A DNA stretch of 64,000 bases from Rhyacophila brunnea (GCA_022495005.1 JAGYXB010001008.1:124001-188000), one strand, 5' to 3'; numbered from the stretch's first letter, positions 34,501 to 45,475 are shown. Numbers and translations: made by a program. Notes: generated by a model not told the origin, from the sequence alone.

Positions 34501-37500
34501 GGGCGGTAAATAATATAATATTCTTAATGAATTTTTAGGTTATTCCGATTTGGGCGAAGTCTGGCGCGAAGAACTCGAAATTCCAGGTCTGCAAGATCTT
34601 GCCGAAAAACTATACTTAGAAGTCAAGGACCTCTACACCGCTCTCCACGGCGTCGTCAGGTACTTCTTGAGGCTGCACTACGGTCCAGAGATCGTCGAAG
34701 AGACAGGTGCTATTCCTGGCCACCTGTTAGGAAACATGTGGGCACAGAATTGGGACAAAGTTCTCGACTTGATAATGCCGCAGTCAAAGAAAATCGATCT
34801 TGATGATATTATCAAGGAAACCAACTGGACAACACGTGATATGGTAAGTTTAGATTAACCGTTGATTAACATGGCAGATGAAGATTTCTATTTATAAAAC
34901 TTGTATTATTCTCGTTCCTTCCTTTATTTGAAAATGTTTTTAAACGATCGACACATTAACAGTTTTAAGAAAAATTTTGACCATATTTTAGCTCGGTATA
35001 ACTGATAAGTAGCTTGTTATAAAATTGAATAAATGTATGGAGAAAATCATAAACTAAAATGTCAAAGAATGTTTCCTCGTTAAATCCGATATCTCGGTGT
35101 GAGACTGTATTTATATTTCACGCACACAACACATACAAACAATTACAAACGTATTGTAAAAAACACACAATGTTAAAACCAGTGTCATACTATCAATTGA
35201 CCTGAGGATTTTTGTATAAAGCCTAACATGCCCTTTTATATGTACATATTAAATTTGTATTTTAGTATTTCCACATTCATTTTGGTGCGCTGGATTTGTC
35301 CCGTGGTCTCACTCTCCGACTCTCGTGATAGCTCGTGATGGAATTTTTTTAATCACTCGAATATTGTAATATTTCCAGTTGAAAAGGTCTGAAGATTTTT
35401 ACACTTCCATGGGTCTGATGCCTATGACTGAAAAATTCTGGCAATACTCATTCTTCGGGGAAGAAACTAATAACAATTCAAATGATAGCAACGCTGATGC
35501 GAACGGCGACACTGATAATTCTGATTTCAAAAGATCAGCAAAATGTCACGGAACAGCTGCCAATATGTACATGCCGGGGGATTTTAGGTAAGTTTATATT
35601 ATGTTCTTTTGTATGTAAATAAAAAAAATGTACGCAGAAACATCTATCTCTTCTAAAACATTGAACGGAGTGGGACTATGAAACTTTTCAATAATATTAT
35701 ATGTGTACATTCTTAATAAAATATACCATTATTCATTGATCATATCTGATTTGATACAACTGCAGAATACCAACTAAGTGTTCTGGCGCACAAACAAAAA
35801 AATGGTTTAGAGGGGGGGTCCAGTTTGGGCAAATATCCATAATATTTTTTTATTGATTTTTAATGTGGAAAATTTTGCAGGTGAATCTGTCTTCTACACT
35901 TACCCCGCATATACTAATTACAGCTTCTCCTCATTTTAACCACTAATGTACCTCAATTTCCCAGGTACGTTTACCATACCACCCCGACACTCCACACTTT
36001 GAGTCTAGTGATAAACTCCTGACCTATAGGTATAACTACGGTGTTCACCTACGAGCTATTGCATCCTCAAATGGTTATCAAATGCGCATGGCTTTAATGG
36101 TCATAATTATTTATTACGTTTATGTCGTCCGTACTCTCTTGTCCTTTAGACATACCGTAAGTGTACGCAAGGTATTCAAAAAATGACTAGAAAAATATTT
36201 GGGTAGAATAGAACTTGAACACACATCCATCGCAATCCAAACTAGAATAGTTAATACCATAAAATTTGAAATAACACCGCAGATACGTAGTTGTTGCGTC
36301 TGAACATTGAAAAACAACATGAGTTTTTTTTGTCAAGCCTGGGATTCAAACCCGTCACCCACGACATTATAGGCCGACACGTTACCCACTTGGCCATCAT
36401 CATACTGATCGTCACATGCCATACAAAATCATTTGCACTCTGACATCCATTAATCAAGTTATTAATGTCAATATCTTGATTTCAATTACAAAGATTTGCA
36501 CTTTAAATAGCGTAGTTATTAGGAATTATTTACAACAAAGACACTTGGATCATTAAGACTGGACTTCAACTGTTATGGCCACGAACAATCTACCCACTCG
36601 AAAACCTGCTTCAAACTAATAATAATTATAAAGAAGTAATTAAGAATTTAATACACACAGTAAAATTTAAAAAAGTGATTTCTTGCAAAGTAAATTGGTT
36701 GAACATAACCATTCGCCCTCGAATTATTGGTATCACTAAAGACAGATTAATGTTGGGTATACAGACAAATAAAATAATATGTTTAATTTAATTTTTAGAA
36801 TGATATACTGCGCTGGATTAACTATGGAAGACTTCTACGTGATACACCATGAGATGGGACATATAGAGTATTACATGTCCTATGATAAGAACCTGCCAAC
36901 CATATTTCAAGTAACTAATAAATTTTATTTTCTTATTCAATGACATCTGCTGAAGTTTTTTCCAAGCTAATTCATTGTGATTAGGTGGTTATCTACCAGG
37001 GGCATCTTCTCAAATAATATTATGTTTTTATAATAATATGTAACCATTCCAAATTCAAAACGCATTATTTTGATATCCACTCATTTTACAAGATTTAAAA
37101 AAAGACAAACGAAGATCGCAAATACTGTCACTTGCATACTATCCAGTCATTTTATAGATAAAAAAAAAACAAATGAATAACTATTCCATCTTCTGTCACT
37201 TGGATACAAACTACGATTATATGTCAATATATTCTCTAATGTCAGAAAGTGTCATTTTTTAAATGAATTTTTATTTCACTTTGAAAACACTTCTGAGAAA
37301 ATATATTATTTTCTTTTCTTTTGACCATGTCCGATTCTAATAGGATCAAATGGGGGGGGGGCTCTACAGAGTGGAGGTTTGTATTAACAGATTTAATTTT
37401 TTCGAGAAATGGATGTCAGCCACTTGCTCAACCTATATATATTATAGATATATATATATATATTATAGATATATATATATATATATTATAAATGTATTAT

Positions 37501-40500
37501 AACCAATAGAAAAAATCTTTTTGAAAAAAGTAGGACTCAAAATTATGTATGTTCAATAATTAGAATGTTACATTCTTAAATCTTGCGAATTATTCGTTGA
37601 ATAAAAAAATTGATAATTAAGAATTTTTATTTATTGATTGATACAAATTTTTAAACCTATCGGAAAAATTTAGGTACCTACCCTGTGATTTTTTATAAGT
37701 AATATATGAGGCGTCTAATTACAAAAAGCGCCAAGTCCACAATTCAATATTTTCGGGAAACAACGTTTTTATGTTTCATGCTTAAATAATTTGTTTTAAC
37801 GTAAGACTATTTTTTCTGTTGTATTATAATATGTCGAAATTAGAACCAAATGGCAATTTGTTTCAGCCGATAAACTCTTAAGTGTAATAATAATAAAGGC
37901 AAAATAAAATTGAACGTAGCGCTACTTGTACCTCACTTTTTAATTTATTCCGCATAAGGCACATATTTCCGTGGCACTGTCGTGAGTTTACCAGATGCTA
38001 CAGCATGAGAGACGCCCTTTTCAATATTGAATGTTCCCTTATTGGTTGACTTAAACACGTGCGAAATCAACCAAGCTATAAATAATATGAAACACGGACT
38101 TGGCGCTTTTTGTAATAAATTGAGATATAAAATATTTTTTTTCGTAGGGTTATGTCGCGTTTTGGAATTAATAGATCAATACATAGTGTGTAAAATTATA
38201 CAAAGAATACGTGCGTATTTTTTTTTCGATTTTCACCAAAAATGGACTTATCGCTTTTTGGAATTAGACGCCTCATATTTTCTCTATCATTTTTATTAAG
38301 TTTTTTGGCCAGTATGGATCTAAGAATTGCCATCTAACAAAAATACATGTGAAGTGGGCAAGCTAAATATTATTAACTTACAAATAAATTTTTAACATAT
38401 AGGTACCTGTATTTTATTCAACTTTTACGCAATATTAAAACCAAACTTGAAATTTCAATTATACAAATTATACTAATCAAATTTTTCATTAACAAAATAG
38501 CAAATTTCACACCACACTACATTTGCTCCCGTAGGGAGTTGTTCTGGGCAACTAGTCAATGATTAAAAATATTCTTCCATGCTAATAGTGAAAGTGATGT
38601 CGTAAAAAGGTTACTAAGACTAATGATTAAATATTTAACTACTAGTCATTTCTCATTGCAAGTAATTTGTAGGACTTATGCCTTGAGATTTATTTGCCTA
38701 GACCGCACTCATATATGAACGCCTTCAAGCCGAATAGATTTTTTTAATAATAGAACTGATCAAACAACTCACCCATTCCTAATCTAGAGTATCACATGGC
38801 GCAGTGGGTGAAGAGAGGCATCTGCTCATTTAATTAGGCCTGCGAATGTCTCGGGAGCAACCTAAGACTATAGTTGCCATGTTTGCCCTCGATGATAATT
38901 CAAAACTGCCACAATCCAAAATTTATTTTTATATTATATTTCTTCCAGGATGGTGTAAACTCAGCATTCCAAGAAAGTGTTGGAGATTCAATAATGTATG
39001 CAGTTTTAACTCCTCAACACTTGCAAAGGCTTGGTCTGATCCAAGATAAACAAGTGTACATATTCCCAAAACCAATCATCCACAACACCAAGCAAACGAA
39101 CAATGAAGATTTTAGCAAACACGTCAATAATTTGTTAAACATTGGACAGGATCAAATCCAATTGGATTACTTTTGGCCAATCTCTCAAAATATTGACCAA
39201 CTACCAAATATTGGTCAATTAACAGTTGTTGATCATTTTGAACCAAAAATCATTGAAAATGATCTTGAAATTTTAGTCAGTATTATGCAAGAAAATATTG
39301 ATGGTACAAAAGACATTAATACAAAAACTGGTGTTAATTATAATTTGAATGATTTATATTATAATGTTAATAATGAAGAGAAAACTAATGGTGTTTTAAA
39401 TGGTAATTTACCAAAGAATTATGTTAAAAAAGGACAAAGCACTGTTCATAACGGTAACCTAGACAATAATCAATTAAATGAAAATAATTTAAACAAATTT
39501 GATGATGTAAAAGGAAGTAATATTGAGGATGATATTGATATAAGAAACAATCCAGAAGAATTGGATTTCGATACAGTCTTACTTCTACGACAGGCTCTGT
39601 CTAAAATTCCTCAAATTCCATTTGGTTTTCTTATCGACAAGTACAGGTGGGATATATTTGCTGGAAAGATCGCCTCCAATGATTACAATAAAGAATTCTG
39701 GAGAATAGTCAGAGATATTCAGGGTATCCAGCCTCCGGATGGCGAAATGAGAGGTGAGGAGTATTTTGACGCTGGGGCAAAGTTTCATATTCCAGATAAC
39801 ACTCCGTATGTCAGGTGAGTTGATGAATTAACACTACATAAATGTTGAATGACTTGAATGCTTGAATGTTTTATATTAATTTGGACATGTCCAAAGGGGT
39901 GTGGAGAAAAATTAATAAGTATGTACTGTTACCATTGTAATAATATATCAATGACACGTGTGCATCATTGTATTATTGTAATTGTGATTGATTGACCAAA
40001 GCAGGGCTGGTTTAAATTTATTTGAAATTGACGTATTTTTAGCAAGACACACACGCCTTGCAACGAAAACAAAAATAACATATTCTTGGATTTCAGATAC
40101 CTACCTGAAAAAAGGTCAGTTATCCGTCATGCTTGCGAACACGAACAAGCATTCCATTTAAAATGTAATTTCTCTAGTCTTGTTTTTTTTTGAGACAAGA
40201 GAGCATGTTATGATCTCGGCCAATAAGTTTTATTCCATAAAACTTGAATTTAAATTATTATTTAATTAATTTTCGATTTTTATGAAGACAGTAATTTATG
40301 AAATAATTACACACTACGTTTAACTTAAGATTTTAAAAATCATTATGATAGGGATCAATAAGTATACTTAGTCCATAAAACGCTAATTAAATTTCTAGAA
40401 ACTATTTAGTAAAATAAATTCACATAAATTATGTACTGTAAATTCATGAAACTATGTTTTTTATGGAAATTTTGGTTCGACAATATTTTTATATATTTTT

Positions 40501-41831
40501 AATCAACTACAATTTTCATATCACTGTTTATTTACATCAATTAACATATAATGATACTTTTCACTCAATATTATTGTATAAAACAAATTAATAGTTTTTA
40601 ATTCAATTAATAAAATTTAATTAATGAAAATGTGGTGCCGGTTGTCAATTACCTACCCTCAATTAATTCGTGATTGTTTTTCCAACCATTCCTCACCAAG
40701 TATCATTAGTAACACACTACTTATAGGTAAACGGGAATGTCTGCTAATTTGATGTAATATATATGTTTTGAAGTTTGTCAAAATCATGTGATTTTTAATT
40801 CTTAAATTCTTTATAGGTTTATTCATTCATGCTTGGATGAAAAAGGTTTTAATAAATAAATGTGTAATATTTATCACTGTTCAATATTGCAGATATTTCC
40901 TGAGCAGTTTTCTTCAAGTGCAAATGTTCAGAGGAATGTGCAAATTAAGTCTTTTCGGAGACACGTCTCCTCGTCATGAGTTACCAATGCCACTGCATCG
41001 CTGCGATATATACGGATCCAAGAAGGCTGGCAACAAATTGAGGTAAGTTTACAGTCAGATATACATGATACAGTACCACTTCCCATAAATATCTTCGCAT
41101 TCTATACGTTTGAGTTGCGCATGCCGCTCACGCCCCGCCAAACGCTGTTCACTTAGGCCTTACAGTAAGAAGTTATCTATTAATGATATCCAAATTTTTT
41201 GGATATTTTTAATCCTGTTTTTCCCATTTATTCGATTATCAATTTCATTTTAATGTACGTTAAAAATATTTTATTATGAGAATTAATTGAGTCTATATTT
41301 TATTGATTTTATGATGTCACATTTTCTGTAACCCTCCCTCTATCCCTATTGTCACCAATGATCACCAAGGTCCACTATAGTCAGACCGTGAAACGAAACT
41401 GTAAACTTTGATGTTAGTACTACTTGAAGAAAATAATGATTGTTGTATATTGATATATAATTGTTTGAACTAAATATGCAATCGAAAATCCTTCATTCAT
41501 TGCGAACCGGTTACCGCATATCATTCGAAAATAATCGACAATTAGCACTACCATCGTAATTCACAATTCAGTGGCACGGCCTGAATATAGTCAGCATTGT
41601 CTTGTCAGACACCCCATTATCATATATGGAAGACGCCTAAATCACAATTTTTTTTTATTTCTTTACAGAGAGATGATGTCCAAAGGAAGTTCAATACATT
41701 GGTCAGAGGCCCTCAATATACTGACGGGAGAGTCCACCATCACATCGTCAGCTTTACTTCAATATTTCGAACCACTGCAGAAAATCTTGAATAAAATAAT
41801 TGCAAAATATAATATACCCATCGGTTGGTAA
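30977..41831 (+). CDS. ACE-like (M2 family) zinc dipeptidyl carboxypeptidase, 8 exons, 1004 aa, with two large insertions
   Basis: Joining 30977-31530, 32955-33610, 34539-34843, 35379-35587, 36799-36910, 38949-39814, 40893-41042 and 41669-41831 gives 3015 nt in one frame, every intron GT-AG. Seen: basic 28-residue N-terminus, then hydrophobic 29-43 (signal peptide or signal anchor); MWAQ at 470-473; CHGTA at 561-565; zinc motif HEMGH at 592-596 with catalytic Glu593; third ligand Glu621 in ESVGD; AGAKFH ending at His892; TPYVRYF with Tyr899, Arg901, Tyr902; paired Cys561/579 and 917/938. These match the ACE active-site, chloride and disulfide positions, so peptidase activity is plausible; known family members trim C-terminal dipeptides from secreted peptides. 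Odd: about 140 residues between Cys204 and Cys350, where human testis ACE has six, and an Asn/Asp-rich stretch of about 175 residues at 645-820. Cys of the KYQGIC region is lost. An in-frame stop at 30953 supports the start. It could be a neofunctionalised paralogue. Converges on the LRR gene. Confidence 0.88.
31878..32299. mobile_element. MITE, TIR ACCACGTTTTTA, copy 2, in ACE intron 1
   Basis: ACCACGTTTTTATTAGCTCG left, TTAAAAACGTGGT right, and the shared interior of 22282-22612. Contains a tandem TACCTACATTGTATCTAATG stretch. Confidence 0.7.
32382..32674. repeat. Foldback MITE of the 4716 family, in ACE intron 1
   Basis: Arms TCTATACACAAGACTGCTTT and inverted GAAAGCAGTCTTGTGTATAT; inner TTGTAACAATTACAA palindrome. 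Further fragments at 11977-12050, 12360-12441 and 13027-13045 flank MITE copy 4. Confidence 0.75.
32700..32935 (+). mobile_element. tRNA-headed element, family A, ending 20 bp before ACE exon 2
   Basis: CAATAATAACGCATTTGATAAG and TCTCGTAGCATAATTATCGG match 16760-16870; tail ATCTGAGGTGTTTTCAAGTT and TATGTATGTTCAATAATT. It lies directly against the exon 2 acceptor region, so it may supply branch-point sequence. Confidence 0.65.
32955..33610 (+). CDS. ACE-like gene exon 2 (contains insertion 1)
   Basis: Acceptor GCAG at 32951-32954 and donor GTTTGT at 33611. It completes Glu185 and ends on the first base of Gly404. SSKIC (Cys204) and FICLSGEPDL (Cys350) align with the human KVC and ECWSLEPDL segments, so the charged, helix-prone stretch between them is an insertion carried inside one exon. 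LKWTWLVWREKVG then follows the family pattern. Confidence 0.85.
33640..33885 (+). repeat. Dispersed repeat R2, copy 2, ACE intron 2
   Basis: AGTAAGGATGAATCCGGGAT, AACTGCTCTCGGTTTATGCA and CATTTTCGTAGGAC match 1563-1862 inverted; starts about 30 bp after exon 2. Confidence 0.7.
33995..34245 (-). mobile_element. RTE-like LINE 3' fragment in ACE intron 2
   Basis: Reverse complement of the last 250 bp of the 58347 element: GGAAATGGGCTGGACACAG, GTCCGCAAGGTAGACCTAGA, CTTCATCCAGCAGTGGATAG and an ATGATGATGAT tail. Confidence 0.75.
34539..34843 (+). CDS. ACE-like gene exon 3
   Basis: Acceptor TTTTTAG and donor GTAAGT. Residues 404-505 are the best-conserved M2 stretch: YSDLGEVWR, LYTALHGVVRYFLR, then HLLGNMWAQNW, matching ACE HLLGDMWAQ. 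Gln473 corresponds to the substrate C-terminus-binding Gln281 of testis ACE. Confidence 0.9.
35379..35587 (+). CDS. ACE-like gene exon 4
   Basis: Acceptor TTTCCAG, donor GTAAGT at 35588. Residues 506-575: EDFYTSMGLMPM and FW match the family's FFTSLGL..MPPEFW; an Asn/Asp-rich loop at about 535-555 is longer than usual; CHGTA at 561-565 replaces the usual CHASA while keeping the substrate-binding His. Confidence 0.88.
36331..36415 (-). mobile_element. SINE family B head, ACE intron 4
   Basis: Minus strand ATGGCCAAGTGGGTAACGTG (A box), CTATAATGTCGTGGGTGACG, GGTTTGAATCCCAGG (B box). Confidence 0.65.
36799..36910 (+). CDS. ACE-like gene exon 5 (zinc-binding HEMGH)
   Basis: Acceptor TTTTTAG, donor GTAACT at 36911. 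This 112-base exon encodes residues 575-612, with Cys579, the HHEMGH zinc motif and IEYYMSY, which is almost the ACE consensus. It is too short for a simple ORF search but is unmistakable. Confidence 0.9.
37318..37440 (-). mobile_element. SINE family B tail, ACE intron 5
   Basis: GACCATGTCCGATTCTAATA, GAGTGGAGGTTTGTATTAAC and CAGCCACTTGCTCAACCTAT are the family tail in reverse; an ATATATATTATAG microsatellite follows to 37500. Confidence 0.65.
37490..37615 (+). mobile_element. Family A tail and right inverted-repeat arm, ACE intron 5
   Basis: AACCAATAGAAAAAATCTTT, TATGTATGTTCAATAATTAG and CTTGCGAATTATTCGTTGAA match 9040-9102; no head. Confidence 0.6.
37706..38276. mobile_element. TIR element, ACE intron 5
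   Basis: ATGAGGCGTCTAATTACAAA..AAGCGCCAAGTCCA at the left recurs inverted as TGGACTTATCGCTTTTTGG..AATTAGACGCCTCAT at the right, TIR about 35 bp. A further internal copy of the arm sits at 38089-38125. No transposase recognised. Confidence 0.75.
38949..39814 (+). CDS. ACE-like gene exon 6 (third zinc ligand, insertion 2)
   Basis: Acceptor TTCTTCCAG, donor GTGAGT. It starts with DGVNSAFQESVGD (Glu621, Asp625), then TPQHLQRLGL. A hydrophilic Asn/Asp-rich stretch of about 175 residues interrupts the fold before LLLRQALSKIPQIPFG, and the family pattern resumes to AGAKFHIPDNTPYV. The reading frame stays open throughout the insertion, with no internal splice sites needed. Confidence 0.88.
40893..41042 (+). 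CDS. ACE-like gene exon 7
   Basis: Acceptor ATATTGCAG, donor GTAAGT. Encodes the end of TPYVRYF, then a short hydrophobic helix with MFRGMC (family FHEALC) and PLHRCDIYGSKKAG, matching ACE PLHKCDIYQSKEAG. Cys917 and Cys938 can form the conserved last disulfide. Confidence 0.9.
41362..41600. repeat. Dispersed repeat R7, copy 2, ACE intron 7
   Basis: ACCGTGAAACGAAACTGTAA and AATTAGCACTACCATCGTAA correspond to both parts of 23139-23400. Ends about 70 bp before ACE exon 8. Confidence 0.6.
41669..41831 (+). CDS. ACE-like gene exon 8 (C-terminus, stop)
   Basis: Acceptor CTTTACAG. EMMSKGSSIHWSEAL, LTG and YFEPL match the ACE C-terminal end (GSS..W..AL..LTG, YFEPL). Stop TAA at 41829. There is no C-terminal membrane segment, so the enzyme is either secreted or held by its N-terminal anchor. 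Confidence 0.9.
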
Positions 41832-42114
41832 AGTGATTTATATAATGCAATTTGATGACAGTGCAATTATTGCTAATGTAAATTGAATTATTTGACAACG
41901 AACTGACTTAAAATATATATCAGCTTCTCACGCAATCAATGTTACATTTTTAAATTTAGAATAATTATTTTGTTTATGTTACCACCATCTATGATTTATT
42001 TTTGTAAAATGCAAAAGCAAAATGAGTTATTTTATTAATGCACAGATGTCAATGTATGTTAATGTTCCCTTATAATTTTTAGCAATAGAATCGTACAACT
42101 AAATTACTGACAAT

Positions 42115-42261
42115 AATAAAAAAAATACTTCTATAATTCCAGTTTGTTTTAAAGGAATAAATTATGGAATATTTTCTCTCTTATTTCCTATAAAAAAAAA
42201 ATCTACATAAATGTATTTTTGTAGAAAACATTGTATGTATTATTGTTGTCTGATAAATAAA
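42115..42261 (+). promoter_or_regulatory. Candidate poly(A) signals of the ACE-like gene
   Basis: AATAAA hexamers occur at 42115-42120, 42156-42161 and 42256-42261, 280-430 bases past the stop codon. Which one is used cannot be told from sequence; AT-rich DNA gives this hexamer often by chance. Confidence 0.4.
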
Positions 42262-42699
42262 AAAAGCTGACATATTTTATTGTGATGTTTAAAGGTTTAT
42301 TCAAAATTTTCTTTGTATAAATTATTTTCTAATCTAATGTATTAAAAATAACAAAAATATATATTTAACAATGAGCATTTACATAAATTCTTTGATTCAT
42401 AATCACAATATCAGTACGTATTAGGTATTAATAATTAAAATACTGCCTACAATCTACATAATATTGTCAACCGTAATATTAAACATAAAACTTTACGAAG
42501 TTCTTTCAGTGGAGCAATACCTCATTCCATTTTTTTTTTTTGACCATGTCCGATCCTAAGATCATACTGCCAAAAGTTAGTAAGTTTTGAAATCATGTAA
42601 TGGGGTGATCGCAATTTGAAGTTTGACTTACCCTCTGAAATCAGGCATATATCAGATGACCTTGAAATTTTTCTATAGCATATGTCGCACCCTCGCAAC

Positions 42700-43425
42700 T
42701 AGGGATTCCAATCCCGGAATCCCGGGATCCCGAGCTATTTTCGATACCTATGAATCCCGGGATCGATAAACATAATCCCGGGATTTCGGGATTGATATTT
42801 TTATCCATTTTTATGGAAAATAAAATAAAAGCGAAAATATAACAGAAAAAATACTTTTAATAAAAAATAACTACATTAGAAATAAACTAAGTTTGAATGA
42901 AGTTTGATTTATACCGATGTGTAGGTTGCCGATTCATTTTATTTTTTCACATAAATTATTAAAAATTGAAAGATTGAAAAAAAACAATGCTTCGCACTAT
43001 TAACAAAGTTATTCCACCATGATATCATACGTTTTACGGCAGTTTCAGATTTGGCTGACTAATTAGATTTATGAAGCGGAAAGGCCATAAGTACGCCATG
43101 ATTATTTGCTATACTATTTTAAATCTCGCTAATCCATTCATTAAGTCTTTACTATCAGAAACAGCAATCTCCTATTAAATTCACTTCACTTCAATTATTT
43201 ATATTACAATATTATTTACTCCGTTAAACTTGTGTATTTGTAAGATTGAACGTATACAATATCAACAATAAATGTCTTAAATAGTATAAATTATAATAGA
43301 TTTATTTTTGACCGATTTTATCAATGTTATTTATAAATATAAAAATTTTATATAAACAATGAAAAAAATGCCAATCCCGGGACCAGTCCCGGGATCAGAA
43401 TTTTGGCTCAGGAATGGATTCCCTA
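42700..43425. mobile_element. hAT-like MITE, second TAGGGATTCC copy
   Basis: TAGGGATTCCAATCCCGG...GGATTCCCTA with CTCGCAAC/CTTGCAAC outside (7 of 8 match). The interior is the reverse complement of 25880-26496 over most of its length (for example GATGTGTAGGTTGCCGATTC), so the same family in opposite orientation. Confidence 0.85.
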
Positions 43426-43433
43426 CTTGCAAC

Positions 43434-43989
43434 TAAGCCGCCACAAGTCCAAATTTACGTGTTTTGAGTTAATTACTACGTTTCATTGTCCAATCGTTCA
43501 TAGTATATGTACCAAAAATTTCATATCTCTAAGTCATCAAATTCAATTCAAAACTTTCAATATCTAAACATAGTACAAAAACACAGTACAAAAATGCAAA
43601 AGGTAAAAACTTCAAAGCTGATTTTCTCTTTTTAACGTTTTTGGATTGTGGCAGTTTAGTTGCGATGGTGCGATGTAATTGGGACCGAAACAATACCTCT
43701 TAAATCCGCTTAACGGAGACCAAAATTACATAGCAAATGGGTTTAATTGGAGCATGTTTAGAAAAGAAAAAGACACGCGAGCAAGACAGAAATAGTGTAG
43801 GAATGTGAGATTGAGAGAGACAGTTTACGACTGTTCACTATTGCGCTTGTATTTTTTGTGTTTTTATAGTTTTTATGCATTCATCTGCAAATCGTAACTG
43901 CGGAGACTCGGATAATGTGGACCCACTGTAGTGTACATAATGGATTGTTCACTCTAAATACCTAAATTATCAACTTTTGGCAGTAATCC
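43434..43989. other. No gene seen in the gene-to-gene gap
   Basis: Convergent intergenic DNA between the two genes' 3' ends; ordinary AT-rich sequence without repeats shared elsewhere in this window. 41832-42699 likewise holds only the ACE 3' UTR and AT-rich DNA. Confidence 0.5.
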
Positions 43990-44460
43990 CACAATATGGA
44001 CCTCTACAGAGTGGATGTTTGTATTAATAGATTTTTATTTTTACGAGAAATTGATATTAGCCACTTTGTCAGCTGAATGCAGAACTATTCTAACTCACAT
44101 TTGAAATATCTTGCAGAAGAGTTTTTTGAAACAGCCTACTTCAGTTATTCATTATTTATATGGACAAGTGTATGCACCATTTTTTTCATCAATAATCCTA
44201 CTAAAATATGATGCATCCATTTATCCATAAAGATAATAAATAATTTCAGTAAGTTGTTTCGAAAAACTCTCTCCTCAGAAATTTCAAATGTAAGTTAGAA
44301 TAGTTCTGCATTCAGCTGACGACTTGCTCAACCTATTAGGTCCATACTGTGACTCAAACACAAATTGGAAAACACTATGTATGTGTATTTGCCAAACCCG
44401 GGATTTATAGCTTGGACCCACGATGGGCCAATGTGTAAGACGCTCAGTCATCGTGAGGTT
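43990..44460 (-). mobile_element. SINE family B, interrupted by foldback 44068-44320
   Basis: Tail part CTCTACAGAGTGGATGTTTG to TTAGCCACTTT, then, after the foldback, GACTTGCTCAACCTATTAGG to the head near 44455 (CACGATGGGCCAATGTGTAA). Confidence 0.7.
44068..44320. repeat. Foldback inserted in SINE B, arms ~75 bp
   Basis: GTCAGCTGAATGCAGAACTA, TTCTAACTCACATTTGAAAT recur inverted at 44265-44320. 253 bp, non-coding. Confidence 0.8.
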
Positions 44461-44742
44461 AAAAATTATTACGACAATGTAAAAGACAGAGAAAATAGAT
44501 GCTTTTCCTGTGTTTCATCAGTTTCATAATAATCGTAAATTAATCGCTGGATCATTTTTTATATTATGGAAACATAAAGGTCTAAATATCTGACATGACA
44601 CTCATTTTTTACAATCATATAATAATGGTAAAGCAAGGCAGCATTCCACTGAAGGAGTTCTGTAATATTCATAATATATATATACATTTTTACATGAAAA
44701 AACACATAATAATTATTTTATTAGTATAGGTACCTACTCTAT

Positions 44743-44885
44743 GACAACATCTTCTTGGCTACGTGTTAAAACTGTGAACTAACACGCTCCTCCCATTTTT
44801 AACCGCACTTCCATTATAAAGTAACTAGCTCCTCCCATTTAGTCGACAACAGCGCCTTCGTTCATGTAGCCAAGAAGATGTTGTC
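44743..44885. mobile_element. Short MITE, TIR GACAACATCTTCTTGGCTAC
   Basis: Perfect 20-bp or longer inverted termini (right GTAGCCAAGAAGATGTTGTC); TA lies just outside both ends, compatible with Tc1/mariner-type mobilisation. Interior holds a repeated CTCCTCCCATTT. Confidence 0.78.
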
Positions 44886-45042
44886 GTACAATATAAATAT
44901 AGATACTCACATATCTATATTTAGCATCTGAATACAGACATAACATATTATGGAAATGTAGAAAAAAATATTGATTTTCATATATTTTTTTTAGATAATT
45001 ATAATTTATTATATCGGCAGCGTTATAAATATTCTTCTAAAG

Positions 45043-45475
45043 CAGTGCTTCTCAAATTTTTTATACCACGGCCCCCGAAATCAGAAAAAAAAATCCAAGG
45101 CTCCCACTTCCTAAAATTTTAGTCTTTAGTGACCAACAGTAGGTACTTTACCATTAATTATTATTATATGTACATTTTTATGATCATTTTCTAGATTATG
45201 GTGGATCTATTCATTTTGGTGTCACCAAAAGTTCCCTACAGAAAAGCAAAGCATCATGAATTTGGGAATAACACTGATATCTTACAAAAATCATTAAGTG
45301 TGCATAGTTTGTAATATCAGTAGATTCATCCAGTTGTATTGCAAAGTTGCTCTGTTTAATGCGAGATATTAATCAAGTTTTATAATTTTTTTCTTCAAAT
45401 ACTGAAATATTTCGCGGCTCCCTGACAGGAGGTCCATGGCCCCGTGGGCCGCGCACCCCGGTTTGAGAAGTACTG
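45043..45475 (-). mobile_element. hAT (Charlie-like) remnant, near-perfect TSD TTCTAAAG/TTCTAAGG
   Basis: CAGTGCTTCTCAAATTTT left, GGTTTGAGAAGTACTG right. The minus strand at 45370-45210 reads SNFAIQLDESTDI..YAHLMIFVRY, matching the first catalytic Asp region of ZBED/FAM200-type hAT transposases. Only this fragment of coding remains. Confidence 0.85.

Noticed and set aside
37435..37500. ATATATAG array as a CRISPR-like or satellite structure
   Set aside because: A short simple-sequence microsatellite without spacers.
45210..45370. Host gene exon (FAIQLDESTDI reading)
   Set aside because: The sequence is inside hAT termini with a near-perfect target duplication, so it is transposase remnant.
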